Of a DNA stretch of 43,280 nucleotides, positions 1 through 8,443 are shown one piece after another. Under the pieces are notes generated by a model. It was not told the origin of the DNA. It did not search any database and saw only the letters and a program-made list of their open reading frames with translations. Source of the stretch: an uncultured Clostridia bacterium. Lineage in GTDB: Bacteria; Cyanobacteriota; Vampirovibrionia; Gastranaerophilales; Gastranaerophilaceae. Positions within the stretch are counted from its first letter, which is position 1; each line of letters begins with the position of its first letter. Both the position numbers and the translations under genes were made by a program. The stretch spans positions 1-43,280 of the forward strand of contig CAMEWS010000014.1 of NCBI GenBank assembly GCA_945946765.1, read 5' to 3'.

Positions 1-143
1 CTTGTTTTTTGCACAGGTTCAAGAAGTAGTAGGAGTCAGTTGACAATATGAAATAAAGATTTTTCAGCAAAAATTGTTTTGTTGCAATATTCCAATTCGG
101 AAAGTTCAATATCGAAGCTTAAGAGTAACTAAAATTTTCTTTT

Positions 144-749
144 TTACAGTTCATTGGCTTTATAAACAAAATAACCTTCGTAACTGTAACTTGCGTCAAT
201 TCCTTTCATATAAACTTCTCTATTGTTTACATCAGACGTTAATGCTTGTTTTAAAAGTTCTCGTATTTCAATATTTTTAATAGGGCTACGTTCCATTGCC
301 AAAAGATAATCTTCTTTATCGACTTTAGACCAATCAACAACTTTAGAGATTTCTTTTTTTAGTAACAAATCAAGCCAAATTCGTGCACTTCTTCCGTTTC
401 CTTCTCTAAACGGATGAGCAACATTCATTTCAACATATTTTTCAATAATTTCTTCATAAGTTGATTGAGGCATGTTATCAATATGTTCTAGTGCAGGTTT
501 TAAGTACATTACAGGTGCAAATCTAAAATTATTCTTTGCAATATTTACTGTTCTGATTTGACCTGCAAAATCATAAATATCTTCAAAAAGGTATTTATGT
601 ATTATTGCCAAAGAATTAAACTTTCCTGCTTCCAAAGAATCGAGGAGACCTTTTTCAAATAGCTCTATAGCCTTTTTTTTGCTAATTTTTTCTTCTTGTC
701 TTGCAAGTTCCGATGATTCAGTTATACCCAGTTTGTTTTCTAAAACCAT
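144..749 (-). CDS. Fic-family AMP transferase, class III (self-inhibited)
   Basis: Fic enzymes usually transfer AMP from ATP to a hydroxyl side chain of a target protein. The 201-residue protein has the full active-site motif [12 protein letters not shown] (residues 112-123; His112 catalytic, Glu116 for metal, GNGR for phosphates) and a flap region NFRFAP (74-79). Near the C-terminus SYSYEG (187-192) fits the SxxxE(G/N) inhibitory helix of class III Fic proteins such as Neisseria NmFic, which the whole sequence resembles. So it should be kept inactive by its own tail and needs no separate antitoxin. An in-frame TTG-like extension reaches 776, but the ATG at 749 has AGAGG at good spacing and matches relatives. 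It is monocistronic and convergent with nothing on the left edge. The family is near certain; the target is unknown. Confidence 0.93.
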   Translation of the reverse strand: MVLENKLGITESSELARQEEKISKKKAIELFEKGLLDSLEAGKFNSLAIIHKYLFEDIYDFAGQIRTVNIAKNNFRFAPVMYLKPALEHIDNMPQSTYEEIIEKYVEMNVAHPFREGNGRSARIWLDLLLKKEISKVVDWSKVDKEDYLLAMERSPIKNIEIRELLKQALTSDVNNREVYMKGIDASYSYEGYFVYKANEL

Positions 750-862
750 ATAAACCTCTTTGTTTGATTGTAACATAAATTGATATAATTTTATAATTTA
801 AAATAGTCTTTAACATAGCTATTCTAATAAAACTAAGCTGATTAAAATAATAAATCGGTATA

Positions 863-891
863 TTGACACCAAAAAACAGCAGTGATACAAT
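863..891 (+). promoter_or_regulatory. Sigma-70 promoter for the 984-1505 gene
   Basis: TTGACA (863-868) and TACAAT (886-891) are separated by exactly 17 bp. The -35 box is a perfect consensus and the -10 matches five of six. Predicted start of transcription is near 898, giving a leader of about 85 nt before the ATG at 984. Confidence 0.7.
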
Positions 892-983
892 AGAAAAAAT
901 TTAAATTTAGAGCTTTAAAATTACAAAAAAGCAATAATTGAATTTTTTTTTTACATATTTTTAAGAGAAGTAAGGCATATTAC

Positions 984-1505
984 ATGCAAGTTTGTGCAAT
1001 AAAAAATACAGAACCAAGAAATATTAATATACCAATAGCGACACTGGCAGGCGGGGCGGCAGGTATGGCACTCAGACAGTTTATGCCCGTATATAAAGAT
1101 GAGATTGATACCGTATTATTTAATCAATCGGAAGAAATTAAAAATGCAAATGTAGAAAAAGCAGGAAGATTGTTTATTCACGAAGTACGGCACAATCGTA
1201 ACAAAAATGTTGATACAGAAGCAGCAAAACTTTTCCTTGCAGATGTTGATGCCAAAACAAAAGAACAAAAAAGTTTAATTGAACAAAAAATTAAAGCATC
1301 ATCAACACAGATACAAGAAAATGTTCAAAATTTGAAAAATGCACTTGCCTCAAGGATGAAAGCCGCAGAAACCTTGACTGCATCGACTATAAAAACTGCC
1401 GTAAAACAGGCAAGACCCGTTTGGGCATACTTGTTGCCCGCAGCAGCTCTTAGTGCAATGGGTGCTTTTGTATATAATGTAGTTGGTGCAATCAGAGAAG
1501 ACTAG
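984..1505 (+). CDS. Small membrane protein of unknown function
   Basis: I do not recognise a family in this 173-residue protein. An N-terminal alanine/glycine-rich stretch (about 18-33) and a clear hydrophobic segment near the C-terminus (about 147-168) flank a hydrophilic, probably helical and coiled-coil-prone middle rich in Lys, Gln and Glu. AAGG lies about 8 nt before the ATG and a strong promoter lies upstream, so it is likely expressed. The protein at 22813-23184 has a similar style (small, Ala-rich segment, C-terminal hydrophobic span), but I see no convincing direct similarity. It is convergent with the UPF0210 gene, sharing a long inverted repeat between the stops. Confidence 0.75.
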   Translation: MQVCAIKNTEPRNINIPIATLAGGAAGMALRQFMPVYKDEIDTVLFNQSEEIKNANVEKAGRLFIHEVRHNRNKNVDTEAAKLFLADVDAKTKEQKSLIEQKIKASSTQIQENVQNLKNALASRMKAAETLTASTIKTAVKQARPVWAYLLPAAALSAMGAFVYNVVGAIRED

Positions 1506-1510
1506 ACTGT

Positions 1511-1568
1511 TAAAATCAGAACAAAAGCTTCGTATAGGATTTTCATCAAATATTTTGTTCTGATTTTA
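1511..1568. terminator. Long inverted repeat between convergent genes, possible bidirectional terminator
   Basis: A perfect 16-bp inverted repeat has arms TAAAATCAGAACAAAA (1511-1526) and TTTTGTTCTGATTTTA (1553-1568). The spacer is 26 nt. It sits just after the stop of the 984-1505 gene and just after the stop of the gene on the other strand (1574). The AT-rich arm could act as the U-tract, though the loop is longer than in typical terminators. Confidence 0.45.
1538..1556. repeat. Copy 1 of a 19-nt intergenic repeat
   Basis: GATTTTCATCAAATATTTT occurs here in the spacer of the inverted repeat and again, identical, at 19620-19638 after fliR. Both copies directly follow a gene end. Confidence 0.6.
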
Positions 1569-1573
1569 GGTAA

Positions 1574-2941
1574 TTAATTATTCAAACTGTGTATAGGTGC
1601 AGGTATTCTGCCGCCTCTTTGCACAAAGTTTGCACAGGAAAGTTTATTTACACTCATAATTGGAGCTTCACCAAGCAGACCGCCGAACACAACTTTGTCA
1701 CCTTCTTTTTTGTTTGGTGCAGGGATTATTCTTACGGCTGTTGTTTTTTTGTTAATCATGCCTATTGCCATTTCATCAGCAATTATTCCTGATATTGTAT
1801 CAGATGAAGTATCTCCGGGGATTGCAATCATATCCAGCCCTACGGAACAAACAGAGGTCATTGCTTCCAGTTTGTCAAAAGTCAAGCATCCTTTTGTTGC
1901 GGCTTCAATCATTCCAGCATCTTCGGAAACAGGGATAAATGCACCGGAAAGACCGCCTACGTGTGAGCTTGCCATAATACCACCTTTTTTAACAGCATCG
2001 TTAAGCATAGCAAGTGCTGCGGTAGTACCATGTGCGCCTGCGTGCTCCAAGCCCATTGCCTGAAAAATTCCCGCAACGCTGTCCCCAATTTCGGGCGTAG
2101 GGGCTAAAGAAAGGTCAATTATCCCGAAGGGAATACCCATTTTTTGCGCCATTTCCCGACCGACAAGTTCGCCTGTGGAAGTGATTTTGTAGGCAATTTG
2201 TTTAATTTTGTTGGCAACTTCATCAAAACTTGTACCAATCGGTAAAGCTTCTATTGCGGCACGTACAACTCCGGGGCCTGAAACTCCGACGTTTAAAGCA
2301 CATTCCGGTTCTCCGTAACCATGAAATGCCCCTGCCATAAATGGATTGTCGCTTGGAACATTACAAAAGCACACCAGTTTTGCAGCGCCGATACCGTCTT
2401 TGTCTGCGGTTATTTCTGCCGCTTTTTTAATGGTTTTACCCATTTTTAATACGGCATCCATGTTTATGCCTGCCTTAGAGCTTGCAACATTAACTGAGGA
2501 ACATATTCTTTCCGTTTGAGCGAGTGCTTCGGGAATACTTTCTATTAAGGCTTCATCACCTCTTGTGCAGCCTTTTTCGACAAGTGCTCCAAACCCTCCG
2601 ATAAAATTTACTCCTACGTCTTGTGCAGCTTTATCTAATACTTTTGCAAGATAAACGTAGTCGTAATTTTTACAAGATTCGCCCACAAGTGAAATTGGAG
2701 TAACAGCGATTCTTTTGTTGATAATAGGAATTGAATACTCGTCTTCAATTTCTTGTGCCATAGTTGTCAGGTTTTTGGCGTATTTGATGATTTTGTTATA
2801 AATTTTTTCACCAACGGCTTTAACATCTGTATCACAACAATCACGCAAACTGAGAGCAAGTGTAACCGTCCTGATATCAAGGTGGTGAACACGAATCATA
2901 TTTATGGTTTCTAATATAGAATCGGAGTTGAATGAAGTCAT
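1574..2941 (-). CDS. UPF0210 (DUF711, PFL-like) family protein
   Basis: This 455-residue protein has the length and sequence of the UPF0210/DUF711 family, including the N-terminal [15 protein letters not shown] region (21-35), a central segment naming Gly/Ala-rich loops ([10 protein letters not shown]) and a C-terminal PAP(N/I) region. The family is distantly related to pyruvate-formate-lyase-type folds, but its biochemical role is not established. It follows the ACT-domain gene by 9 nt, an arrangement widely conserved in bacteria, so the two probably work together: a small ligand sensed by the ACT domain may control this protein. The start is supported by AAGGA close before the ATG. Function remains open. 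Confidence 0.93.
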   Translation of the reverse strand: MTSFNSDSILETINMIRVHHLDIRTVTLALSLRDCCDTDVKAVGEKIYNKIIKYAKNLTTMAQEIEDEYSIPIINKRIAVTPISLVGESCKNYDYVYLAKVLDKAAQDVGVNFIGGFGALVEKGCTRGDEALIESIPEALAQTERICSSVNVASSKAGINMDAVLKMGKTIKKAAEITADKDGIGAAKLVCFCNVPSDNPFMAGAFHGYGEPECALNVGVSGPGVVRAAIEALPIGTSFDEVANKIKQIAYKITSTGELVGREMAQKMGIPFGIIDLSLAPTPEIGDSVAGIFQAMGLEHAGAHGTTAALAMLNDAVKKGGIMASSHVGGLSGAFIPVSEDAGMIEAATKGCLTFDKLEAMTSVCSVGLDMIAIPGDTSSDTISGIIADEMAIGMINKKTTAVRIIPAPNKKEGDKVVFGGLLGEAPIMSVNKLSCANFVQRGGRIPAPIHSLNN

Positions 2942-2950
2942 AATTTTTCC

Positions 2951-3238
2951 TTATATGTTATGCATGTTATCAAAAATTTGTTTTTTCTGAACCCAAATTT
3001 CCATTTGGAGTTCTTCACCTGCTTTTTGCAGACATTCTTTTATTTCCTTGAAGGATTTTTTTGCTTTGGAGATATCACCGAGTAAGAACATGACAAAGTA
3101 ATCTTGCATAATTGTTTGTTTGATATCTTCAATATTAATCTGATTTTCGGCAAGAATATTGGCAACTTTGGCAACAATGCCTATTCTGTCTACGCCTGAA
3201 ACAGTAATTATTATTTTGTTTTCACTTCTGTTTTCCAT
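2951..3238 (-). CDS. ACT-domain protein (UPF0237 family)
   Basis: A 95-residue single ACT domain begins with KIIITVSGVDRIGIVAKVAN (7-26), the usual beta-alpha ligand-binding loop, followed by INIEDIKQTIMQDYFVMFLL, the second conserved strand pair. ACT domains bind amino acids or other small metabolites as dimers. This type is annotated UPF0237 and is normally the upstream partner of UPF0210, exactly as here. A GGGG stretch lies a few nt before the ATG. Probably a regulatory subunit for the downstream protein; the ligand is unknown. Confidence 0.92.
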   Translation of the reverse strand: MENRSENKIIITVSGVDRIGIVAKVANILAENQINIEDIKQTIMQDYFVMFLLGDISKAKKSFKEIKECLQKAGEELQMEIWVQKKQIFDNMHNI

Positions 3239-3316
3239 AATGCCCCTTTTGTTTTCTATAAATTAATTTTATGTTGTGCTTGTCGTGACCAATCTAAGAC
3301 AACATCTGTATTTATT

Positions 3317-4108
3317 TTACAGTATTAAATCGCCCGATAAAACAGTTTTTTGTTCATTGTTATATGTTTTAACAATTAAATTTCCTTTGTCATCAATTTT
3401 TAAGGCGGTATATTCTTCTTTTGGAGCACCGTCACGCTGTTGAATCCAAATAGTTTTGCCCAAAAATTTTATTCTTTTTAAGTAGTCTTCTTTAAATGCA
3501 CAAAAACCGTGTTCAATTGTGGAGTTGTAGTCTTTATAAAATTCCGTGACCAGAGCGTTTAAAAATTCCTGTCTGTTTATCGAGTGTTCTGTTTCAATGT
3601 TAAGTGAGGTTGCGGGTCTGTCTATGGAATCTAAAATTTCTTGCGGCATGTTTAAATTAATCCCGATACCGAGCACAACTCCTTGTATAACATTTTTTTT
3701 CAGAGAACTTTCACATAAAATTCCGCATATTTTTTTGCCGTTTACAAGTACGTCATTGGGGTATTTTATTTCCGCCTCAATCCCGTATGTTTCAATAACT
3801 TTTGCTGTTATTACACTCAAATATTGTGTAAGATTTTCAATGTATTTAAGGTTGTGAGGTTTTAAAACAAAAGACAGGTAAATGTTTTCATAATTACCCG
3901 ATACCCAAGTCCTTGTAAATCGACCTCTGCCTGCGGTTTGCTCTAATGCGCTAACTGCGGTTTTGTCTTTTAAATTATCAAAATGTTTTAAGCAGTATGT
4001 ATTTGTGGAGTCTATAGAATTAAACTCCAATATTTTATATTGACCTGCTAATGCAGGAGTCCCTGAAACCAGTTCAGGATGACAAATTTTTAAATGTTTA
4101 TTGTGCAT
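3317..4108 (-). CDS. birA: Biotin-[acetyl-CoA-carboxylase] ligase, monofunctional
   Basis: The 263-residue enzyme attaches biotin to the lysine of AccB (encoded at 40892-41356). Seen are the biotinyl-AMP binding motif GRGRFTR (60-66), KYPNDV (115-120) and NGKKICGIL. There is no N-terminal winged helix, so it is a class I ligase and not a biotin-operon repressor. Its ATG lies inside the last codons of the upstream gene (11-nt overlap), suggesting translational coupling. Odd: residues about 9-21 (CHPELVSGTPALA) do not belong to the family. They are encoded by a dispersed palindromic repeat sitting in frame at the N-terminus (4044-4083). No other Met lies between residue 1 and the catalytic core, so this peptide should be translated. 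Confidence 0.95.
   Translation of the reverse strand: MHNKHLKICHPELVSGTPALAGQYKILEFNSIDSTNTYCLKHFDNLKDKTAVSALEQTAGRGRFTRTWVSGNYENIYLSFVLKPHNLKYIENLTQYLSVITAKVIETYGIEAEIKYPNDVLVNGKKICGILCESSLKKNVIQGVVLGIGINLNMPQEILDSIDRPATSLNIETEHSINRQEFLNALVTEFYKDYNSTIEHGFCAFKEDYLKRIKFLGKTIWIQQRDGAPKEEYTALKIDDKGNLIVKTYNNEQKTVLSGDLIL
4044..4083 (-). repeat. Repeat palindromic element, in frame in birA
   Basis: Two adjacent palindromes, CCTGCTAATGCAGG (4044-4057) and CCTGAAACCAGTTCAGG (4062-4078), followed by ATGAC. Read on the minus strand it starts GTCATCCTGAACTGG, the well-known signature that yields the peptide HPELVSG in many genomes. Related copies lie between genes at 36316-36396 and 41363-41439. Confidence 0.7.
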
Positions 4109-4631
4109 TTTTTCTCAACATCAAAACATTGCCTTTATCATCATAGCAGGCATTGTTAACCCAGTGTCCCATAAGTTTTTGATTTATATCGTACAGATAT
4201 TGTTCGTCTTTTGAAATTACAAAAGTTGCGTTTTTAAATGCGCCATACCTGTTGTAGGCAATAGAACGGTGAGGATAAACGTTGTAAGGCTTGTTTAATA
4301 CGTCTATTTTAAACAAACTCCCGTTTTGGTCATAATAAAAATTATGATACGGGTCATTTTCGTATCTTATACCGTAAGTTCCGTCAGAAAACAAGGCAAG
4401 TTGACGGTTTAAAAGTGAATTTTTTCCTGCTTTTAGCGCACCATAGTTTGACAGGTGGTTTGGGTCTTCCCAGTAATCTCTAAATTCGTTCGGACCTAAT
4501 GCATAATTTATGTTGTGGAATGTTTCTTCTCTTGCGATTTCATCATTAAATTGCGCATTACCTTGTAAAGTAAGTGCATTTGCAGGTAGCAAAAATAATA
4601 GAGAAATTAATAATAATAAAATCTTTTTCAT
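4098..4631 (-). CDS. Secreted protein of unknown function
   Basis: A clear signal peptide (KK followed by a run of Leu/Ile, cleavage probably after PANA near residue 19) leads into a 158-residue hydrophilic domain rich in Tyr and Asn, with no family I recognise. The C-terminal part (YDQNGSLFKIDV, YDINQKLMGHWV, YDDKGNVLML) repeats a Y-D-x-N/K-G-x-L pattern. This may be a small beta-repeat like those in WG or MORN-type proteins. The next gene, birA, overlaps its end by 11 nt. A promoter lies directly before the ATG with almost no room for a leader, and there is no ribosome binding site, suggesting a leaderless message. Confidence 0.8.
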   Translation of the reverse strand: MKKILLLLISLLFLLPANALTLQGNAQFNDEIAREETFHNINYALGPNEFRDYWEDPNHLSNYGALKAGKNSLLNRQLALFSDGTYGIRYENDPYHNFYYDQNGSLFKIDVLNKPYNVYPHRSIAYNRYGAFKNATFVISKDEQYLYDINQKLMGHWVNNACYDDKGNVLMLRKNAQ

Positions 4632-4640
4632 AATAACAAT

Positions 4641-4668
4641 AGTATAATAAAAATACCTCGGATGTCAT
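4641..4668 (-). promoter_or_regulatory. Promoter for the 4631-4098 gene and birA
   Basis: On the minus strand ATGACA (4668-4663), a 16-bp spacer and TATACT (4646-4641). The -10 box ends 9 nt before the ATG, so the transcript would begin within a few nt of the start codon. The promoter overlaps the rplT terminator. Confidence 0.5.
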
Positions 4669-4687
4669 ACACAAACGAGGTATTTTT
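4649..4687 (-). terminator. rpmI-rplT terminator
   Basis: A perfect 12-bp stem, AAAAATACCTCG (4649-4660) with CGAGGTATTTTT (4676-4687), and a 15-nt loop. On the minus strand it lies just after the rplT stop and is followed by a T-rich tail. Confidence 0.85.
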
Positions 4688-4710
4688 TTAACTTTATATT
4701 AGCTTATTGT

Positions 4711-5067
4711 TTAAGAAGCGATTGCTTTTTTTGCAGATTCAACAACTACAGAGAATGCTTCCGGTTCATTAACAGCCATTTCGGCAAGCATTTTTCTGTT
4801 TACTTGAATATCAGCTTTTTTAAGAGCATTCATAAATTTAGAATAGCTCAAACCGTGTTGTCTTGCTGCAGCATTGATTCTTACAATCCACAAACGACGT
4901 AAATTTCTTTTTTTGTTACGTCTGTCTCTGTATTGATATTTAAGCTTTTTCATTACGGCAGTATTAGCAACTTTGAAAATTCTGCTTCTTGCACCAATAA
5001 AGCCTTTAGCTAATTTTAATATTTTTTTATGTCTTTTTCTTAAGACATTTCCGCGTTTTACTCTCAT
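4711..5067 (-). CDS. rplT: 50S ribosomal protein L20
   Basis: The 118-residue protein starts [18 protein letters not shown] and continues with [15 protein letters not shown], the family signature of L20, which binds 23S rRNA during early 50S assembly. Length is normal. It lies 12 nt after rpmI, the usual order. In many bacteria L20 represses its own operon by binding the leader; a hairpin before rpmI could be such a site, but nothing here proves it. Confidence 0.98.
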   Translation of the reverse strand: MRVKRGNVLRKRHKKILKLAKGFIGARSRIFKVANTAVMKKLKYQYRDRRNKKRNLRRLWIVRINAAARQHGLSYSKFMNALKKADIQVNRKMLAEMAVNEPEAFSVVVESAKKAIAS

Positions 5068-5079
5068 TATAGACCTTCC

Positions 5080-5289
5080 TTATCTTGAATATTTTTTGTA
5101 CGGTAATTCTTTGGAAATTAAATCCAAATGTGTTTCAGACACTTCTGTCATACCTGACAATCTTCTTTTTCTGCTTACAGACTTGTGTTGCAACAAGTGT
5201 TTTGTGCCTGCAGAACGTCTCAAGATTTTGCCGGAAGCTGTCACTTTGTAGCGTTTAGCAGCTGCGCGGTGTGTTTTCATCTTTGGCAT
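5080..5289 (-). CDS. rpmI: 50S ribosomal protein L35
   Basis: The 69-residue protein begins [20 protein letters not shown], a standard L35 N-terminus, and is strongly basic. The start at 5289 is preceded by GGAG at good spacing; an in-frame extension to 5307 is not needed. rplT follows. The usual upstream infC gene is absent, so translation initiation factor IF-3 must be encoded elsewhere. Confidence 0.97.
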   Translation of the reverse strand: MPKMKTHRAAAKRYKVTASGKILRRSAGTKHLLQHKSVSRKRRLSGMTEVSETHLDLISKELPYKKYSR

Positions 5290-5307
5290 AGTTTCTTCTC
5301 CTTTCAT

Positions 5308-5327
5308 GCGGTGGCAGTTTGCCCCGC
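5308..5327 (-). promoter_or_regulatory. Hairpin before the rpmI ribosome binding site
   Basis: GCGGGGCA pairs with TGCC-A-CCGC across a 3-nt loop (one bulged base). It is GC-rich in a very AT-rich setting and ends 5-10 nt before the GGAG of rpmI, where a ribosomal-protein autoregulation site would be expected. Confidence 0.45.
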
Positions 5328-5383
5328 CGGTTAGTATTTAGGACATACGTGACATGCCGTCCACGTAAAATCCTGCATGATTT

Positions 5384-5411
5384 ATTTTAAAACATAAACC
5401 CCAAAATGCAA
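5384..5411 (-). promoter_or_regulatory. Promoter candidate for rpmI-rplT
   Basis: Minus strand TTGCAT (5411-5406), 16-bp spacer, TAAAAT (5389-5384). It would give a leader of nearly 90 nt that contains the hairpin at 5308-5327. Confidence 0.4.
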
Positions 5412-5616
5412 GCATGGAGTGAAGAATTGTTAAATAACGACTTGTTTTGTGTTCTTTAGCAATTGCAAACACTATTGTTGTAATAATTCTAATTGTGGAT
5501 TGCCAGAGCTGATTTTTGCTATTTTTTGCTTTTAATTTAGTTGACAAAGAAAAGCTGAAGTGCAGAATCGTTTCGACTTTGCGAGTCTGAAATAAATTTT
5601 GCGTGATTAAAAAGTT

Positions 5617-6450
5617 TTATTCTATAACCAAAAATGATTTTAGTTTTCTGGCACTTTTGTTTTTGTCGGAAATTATTTCAAAATCTTTGTATTGTGGATT
5701 ATCAGTACCTTTGTAATTTAATGAAGTTGAACCGCCGCCGTCAAAATTCATAGCTTTATCAAGCTTTAAATCCACACAAACCCTGTACAGTTCAGGTAAT
5801 GTAAGTTTGTGATAAATATTTGCAATTATTATGTACAAATCACCATTTTTTATACCTATTGCGGTTCTGGCGCATTTTTTTAATGCACTAATCGAATCTC
5901 TTGTAACGTTACCGTCTTCGTCTTTTGTAACAAAATACTCTCGTGACAACTTCAAATCAGGGTACAACATTGGACCTGCCTGAACAGAGTGGACTATTTT
6001 GCATTTATAAGGTGCTTTTGCCTCATGCGGTGCAATATCATATTTTGTTTCGCCATTGCAGTTTAACACCCTGAATTCCGTCCTGTTTAATATTGTACCG
6101 AGATTTGGCAGCAAAGCTTTGTTGTTCATTAAACTTTCATTTGTAGTCGGGTCAAGAACTGTTTCGCCGTTAATCACTACGTAAGAAGAAGTACCTTTGT
6201 TGTTGGGGTCAAAATATCCTGCATTTATTACCAGTTCTGCACCGGTTTGGTCATAAACATCTCTGTTTAAAGTTAAAAACCTTGTTACATAAGGGTAGAC
6301 TTTTGAGTTGCGCTCTTTTGGAATACGGATTATATAAAGTCCTTTATTTTCGGTTATTTCTATTTTGTCTGAACATTTACAGTTTACGGCATTTGCGCTT
6401 GTCGTAAAAATTAATGCAGCACAAAACAATATTGATAATATTTTTTTCAT
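5617..6450 (-). CDS. Secreted phosphodiester glycosidase-like protein (NAGPA domain)
   Basis: The 277-residue protein carries a signal peptide (residues 1-20, ending ANA) and the NAGPA/DUF2233 domain named after the mammalian uncovering enzyme, which cleaves N-acetylglucosamine from a phosphodiester. Motifs seen are INAGYFDP (75-82), ARTAIGI (194-200) and NFDGGGSTSL (235-244), the last being the conserved active-site region. In bacteria such proteins are usually exported and may act on cell-wall or polysaccharide phosphodiesters. The ATG at 6450 with GGAG 7 nt before it is preferred over the in-frame TTG at 6462. It follows the LptF/G permease gene by 18 nt, so it is probably in the lptB operon. 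Substrate unknown. Confidence 0.9.
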   Translation of the reverse strand: MKKILSILFCAALIFTTSANAVNCKCSDKIEITENKGLYIIRIPKERNSKVYPYVTRFLTLNRDVYDQTGAELVINAGYFDPNNKGTSSYVVINGETVLDPTTNESLMNNKALLPNLGTILNRTEFRVLNCNGETKYDIAPHEAKAPYKCKIVHSVQAGPMLYPDLKLSREYFVTKDEDGNVTRDSISALKKCARTAIGIKNGDLYIIIANIYHKLTLPELYRVCVDLKLDKAMNFDGGGSTSLNYKGTDNPQYKDFEIISDKNKSARKLKSFLVIE

Positions 6451-6468
6451 TTTAAACTCCAAAAGATT

Positions 6469-7593
6469 TTATACATCTTTTATCTTTTTAAATACAAATA
6501 TAGCAATCAAAATAGCTATAGGTTGAATTGATGATGTAATGTACGGACTCAAAATTCCTTTTTCCGCACACATATCAAAAAACGGCAGTGTAATATAATA
6601 ACCGAACACAATTCCTATGCCTATAACAAAGTTAACAAGCTTTTGTTCTCTGGGTTTTGAAAAACCTAGCAAACACCCGAGCACCGCAAACAAAATACAA
6701 ATTGCGGAGTGAAAATATCTTTGAAGATACTTGTTGAGCATAAATCTGTATTCGTCTTTAAGCCCTTCGGTTTTTAACATTCCGATATATTCCGTAATTT
6801 CCGCATTATTAAGTTCACGTTCTTTTTTGGTGGAATAAGACATAATTTTGTAAGCAGTATCAGCTTTTTCACCTTCAAGAACCTGCGCCTGTTTCAGGTT
6901 TTTAATGCTTTTAAATACACCGTCTTTTGTCAGTTCGTACTGTTTGATGTTATGTATAACCCAGCTTCCTTTTGTATAAACGGCATAATCAGACTGCATA
7001 ATACTGCTCAACACGCTCATATCCTGATATTGAGAAGAATTAAAATTTAATACAAGCGGACGGCTAATCATATTGTTGTAATATTTTGGTACAACTATAA
7101 TTTTTTGCAATTGGTCTTTGTTCGCTTTTACGGTATAAACAAAGTGGGTTTCATAAGATTCACCCTTAAGCATATTAATTTTCTTTTCGCTGTAAGGAAT
7201 TAACGTGTTATACAAAGAAAAACATAATACAGAAACAAACATGCTTAAAATTACTATCGGATACACGATTCTTGAAAAAGTAAGCCCTATACTTCGTAAA
7301 ACAGTGAGTTCGGAATCTTTGCTCAGTTTGTCAAAAGTGAATAATGTGCCCAAAAGTAAGCCCACAGGCAATGCTTTACCTACGATTTTAGGTACTTCAA
7401 AAACAAGCAGCTGTAACCCCACCATAGGCGTGTAAATGCCTGCCATTGTTCTTTTAATCACTTTTAAAAGAGTTTCGGGCGCAATCCAAATTACAACAAA
7501 AAGAAATATGCAAACCAGAGTAGCCGCAAAAACCTGTTTTGTAATATATCCGTCAAAAATTTTAAAAGGCAATTCTAATTTAGGAAATTTCAT
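6469..7593 (-). CDS. LptF/LptG-type permease (YjgP/YjgQ family)
   Basis: A 374-residue inner-membrane protein with three N-terminal hydrophobic segments (about 20-40, 60-85, 100-125), a periplasmic middle of about 150 residues and three C-terminal segments, the YjgP/YjgQ layout. With LptB it should extract lipopolysaccharide from the inner membrane. The gene starts on the last base of the lptB stop (TAATG), so the two are translationally coupled. Only one permease is encoded here; E. coli uses LptF plus LptG, so a second copy may lie elsewhere or the protein may work as a homodimer. I cannot say whether F or G is the nearer match. Confidence 0.92.
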   Translation of the reverse strand: MKFPKLELPFKIFDGYITKQVFAATLVCIFLFVVIWIAPETLLKVIKRTMAGIYTPMVGLQLLVFEVPKIVGKALPVGLLLGTLFTFDKLSKDSELTVLRSIGLTFSRIVYPIVILSMFVSVLCFSLYNTLIPYSEKKINMLKGESYETHFVYTVKANKDQLQKIIVVPKYYNNMISRPLVLNFNSSQYQDMSVLSSIMQSDYAVYTKGSWVIHNIKQYELTKDGVFKSIKNLKQAQVLEGEKADTAYKIMSYSTKKERELNNAEITEYIGMLKTEGLKDEYRFMLNKYLQRYFHSAICILFAVLGCLLGFSKPREQKLVNFVIGIGIVFGYYITLPFFDMCAEKGILSPYITSSIQPIAILIAIFVFKKIKDV

Positions 7594-8318
7594 TAGAGAG
7601 TAAAATCCTTTCCGAGATAAAACTGTTTTGCAACAGGGTCATTTGCAACCTCAACACTTTTACCCTGAATTTTGATTTTACCGTCAAAAATTACGTAGGC
7701 TCTGTCAGTAATAGACAATGTAGCTTTTGGGTTGTGGTCTGTAATCAAAACGCCAAGCCCTTTTTCTTCCGAAAGTTTTCTGATATTTTCTTTAATTTCG
7801 CCGATAGCAATAGGGTCAATCCCCGTAAAAGGCTCATCCAAAAGAATAAACTCAGGGCTTGCGGCAAGTGCCCTTGCAAGCTCTACTCTCCTTCTTTCAC
7901 CACCAGACAATGAAATTGCGGAAAATTTTCTTTTCTTTTCCATACCGAATTCGTTTAAAAGGTCTTCGAGTTTTTGTTTTTTCTCATCTTCGTTTAACTT
8001 GTCATTCATTTGAAGAACAAGTTTTATATTATCCTCAACAGACAATTTTCTAAAAATTGATGCTTCTTGCGGGAGATAGCCGATACCTTCTTTTGCACGA
8101 ATGTTCATCGGCACATCGGTTAAATCTTTATCACCCAAAAATACCTGTCCGCCGTTGGCTTTTACCAAGCCCACAACCATGTAAAAAGTAGTAGTCTTAC
8201 CTGCACCGTTAGGACCTAAAAGTCCGACAACTTCGCCTTTATTTACTTCAAAACTGATATCGTTAACTACGGTTCTGTCACCGTATACCTTTACAAGATT
8301 TTTTGCAATAATTTTCAT
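7593..8318 (-). CDS. lptB: LPS export ABC transporter ATP-binding protein
   Basis: 241 residues with Walker A GPNGAGKT (35-42), Q-loop region GYLPQEASIF, signature SLSGGERRR, Walker B FILLDEPFTGID and switch ITDHN. The PQEASIFRKLSVEDN stretch and the closing FYLGKDF are typical of LptB. It powers LPS transport with the permease encoded next, implying an outer membrane with LPS or a related lipid. The ATG at 8318 with GAGGG upstream is preferred to the GTG at 8351. Confidence 0.96.
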   Translation of the reverse strand: MKIIAKNLVKVYGDRTVVNDISFEVNKGEVVGLLGPNGAGKTTTFYMVVGLVKANGGQVFLGDKDLTDVPMNIRAKEGIGYLPQEASIFRKLSVEDNIKLVLQMNDKLNEDEKKQKLEDLLNEFGMEKKRKFSAISLSGGERRRVELARALAASPEFILLDEPFTGIDPIAIGEIKENIRKLSEEKGLGVLITDHNPKATLSITDRAYVIFDGKIKIQGKSVEVANDPVAKQFYLGKDFTL

Positions 8319-8443
8319 TTTAAAACCCTCTATACCTTTAAAGGATAGCACAAATACGGTTTAAGAGTGAAGTTTTTAATAATTCTTGCTCTTAAATACA
8401 AACAACCGGATTGTAGATTGAAAAATAATCCTCATAAATAAAC

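Larger units (their letters stand above)
5290..5616 (-). other. Long leader/intergenic region before rpmI
   Basis: About 327 bp lie between the glycosidase-like gene and rpmI with no convincing gene. It holds a promoter candidate at 5384-5411, a GC-rich hairpin next to the rpmI ribosome binding site (5308-5327) and a weaker inverted repeat ACGTG/CACGT around 5346-5365. A TTG-started frame of 69 codons (5547-5338) has no ribosome binding site and no recognisable product. The region is most simply a regulatory leader for rpmI-rplT. Confidence 0.55.

Noticed and set aside
1-143. TTGACA near position 40 as a promoter
   Set aside because: No -10 box at acceptable spacing and no plus-strand gene follows; the window edge holds nothing else.
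5338-5547. 69-codon frame on the minus strand before rpmI
   Set aside because: TTG start, no ribosome binding site, no recognisable product, and it overlaps the promoter and leader of rpmI.
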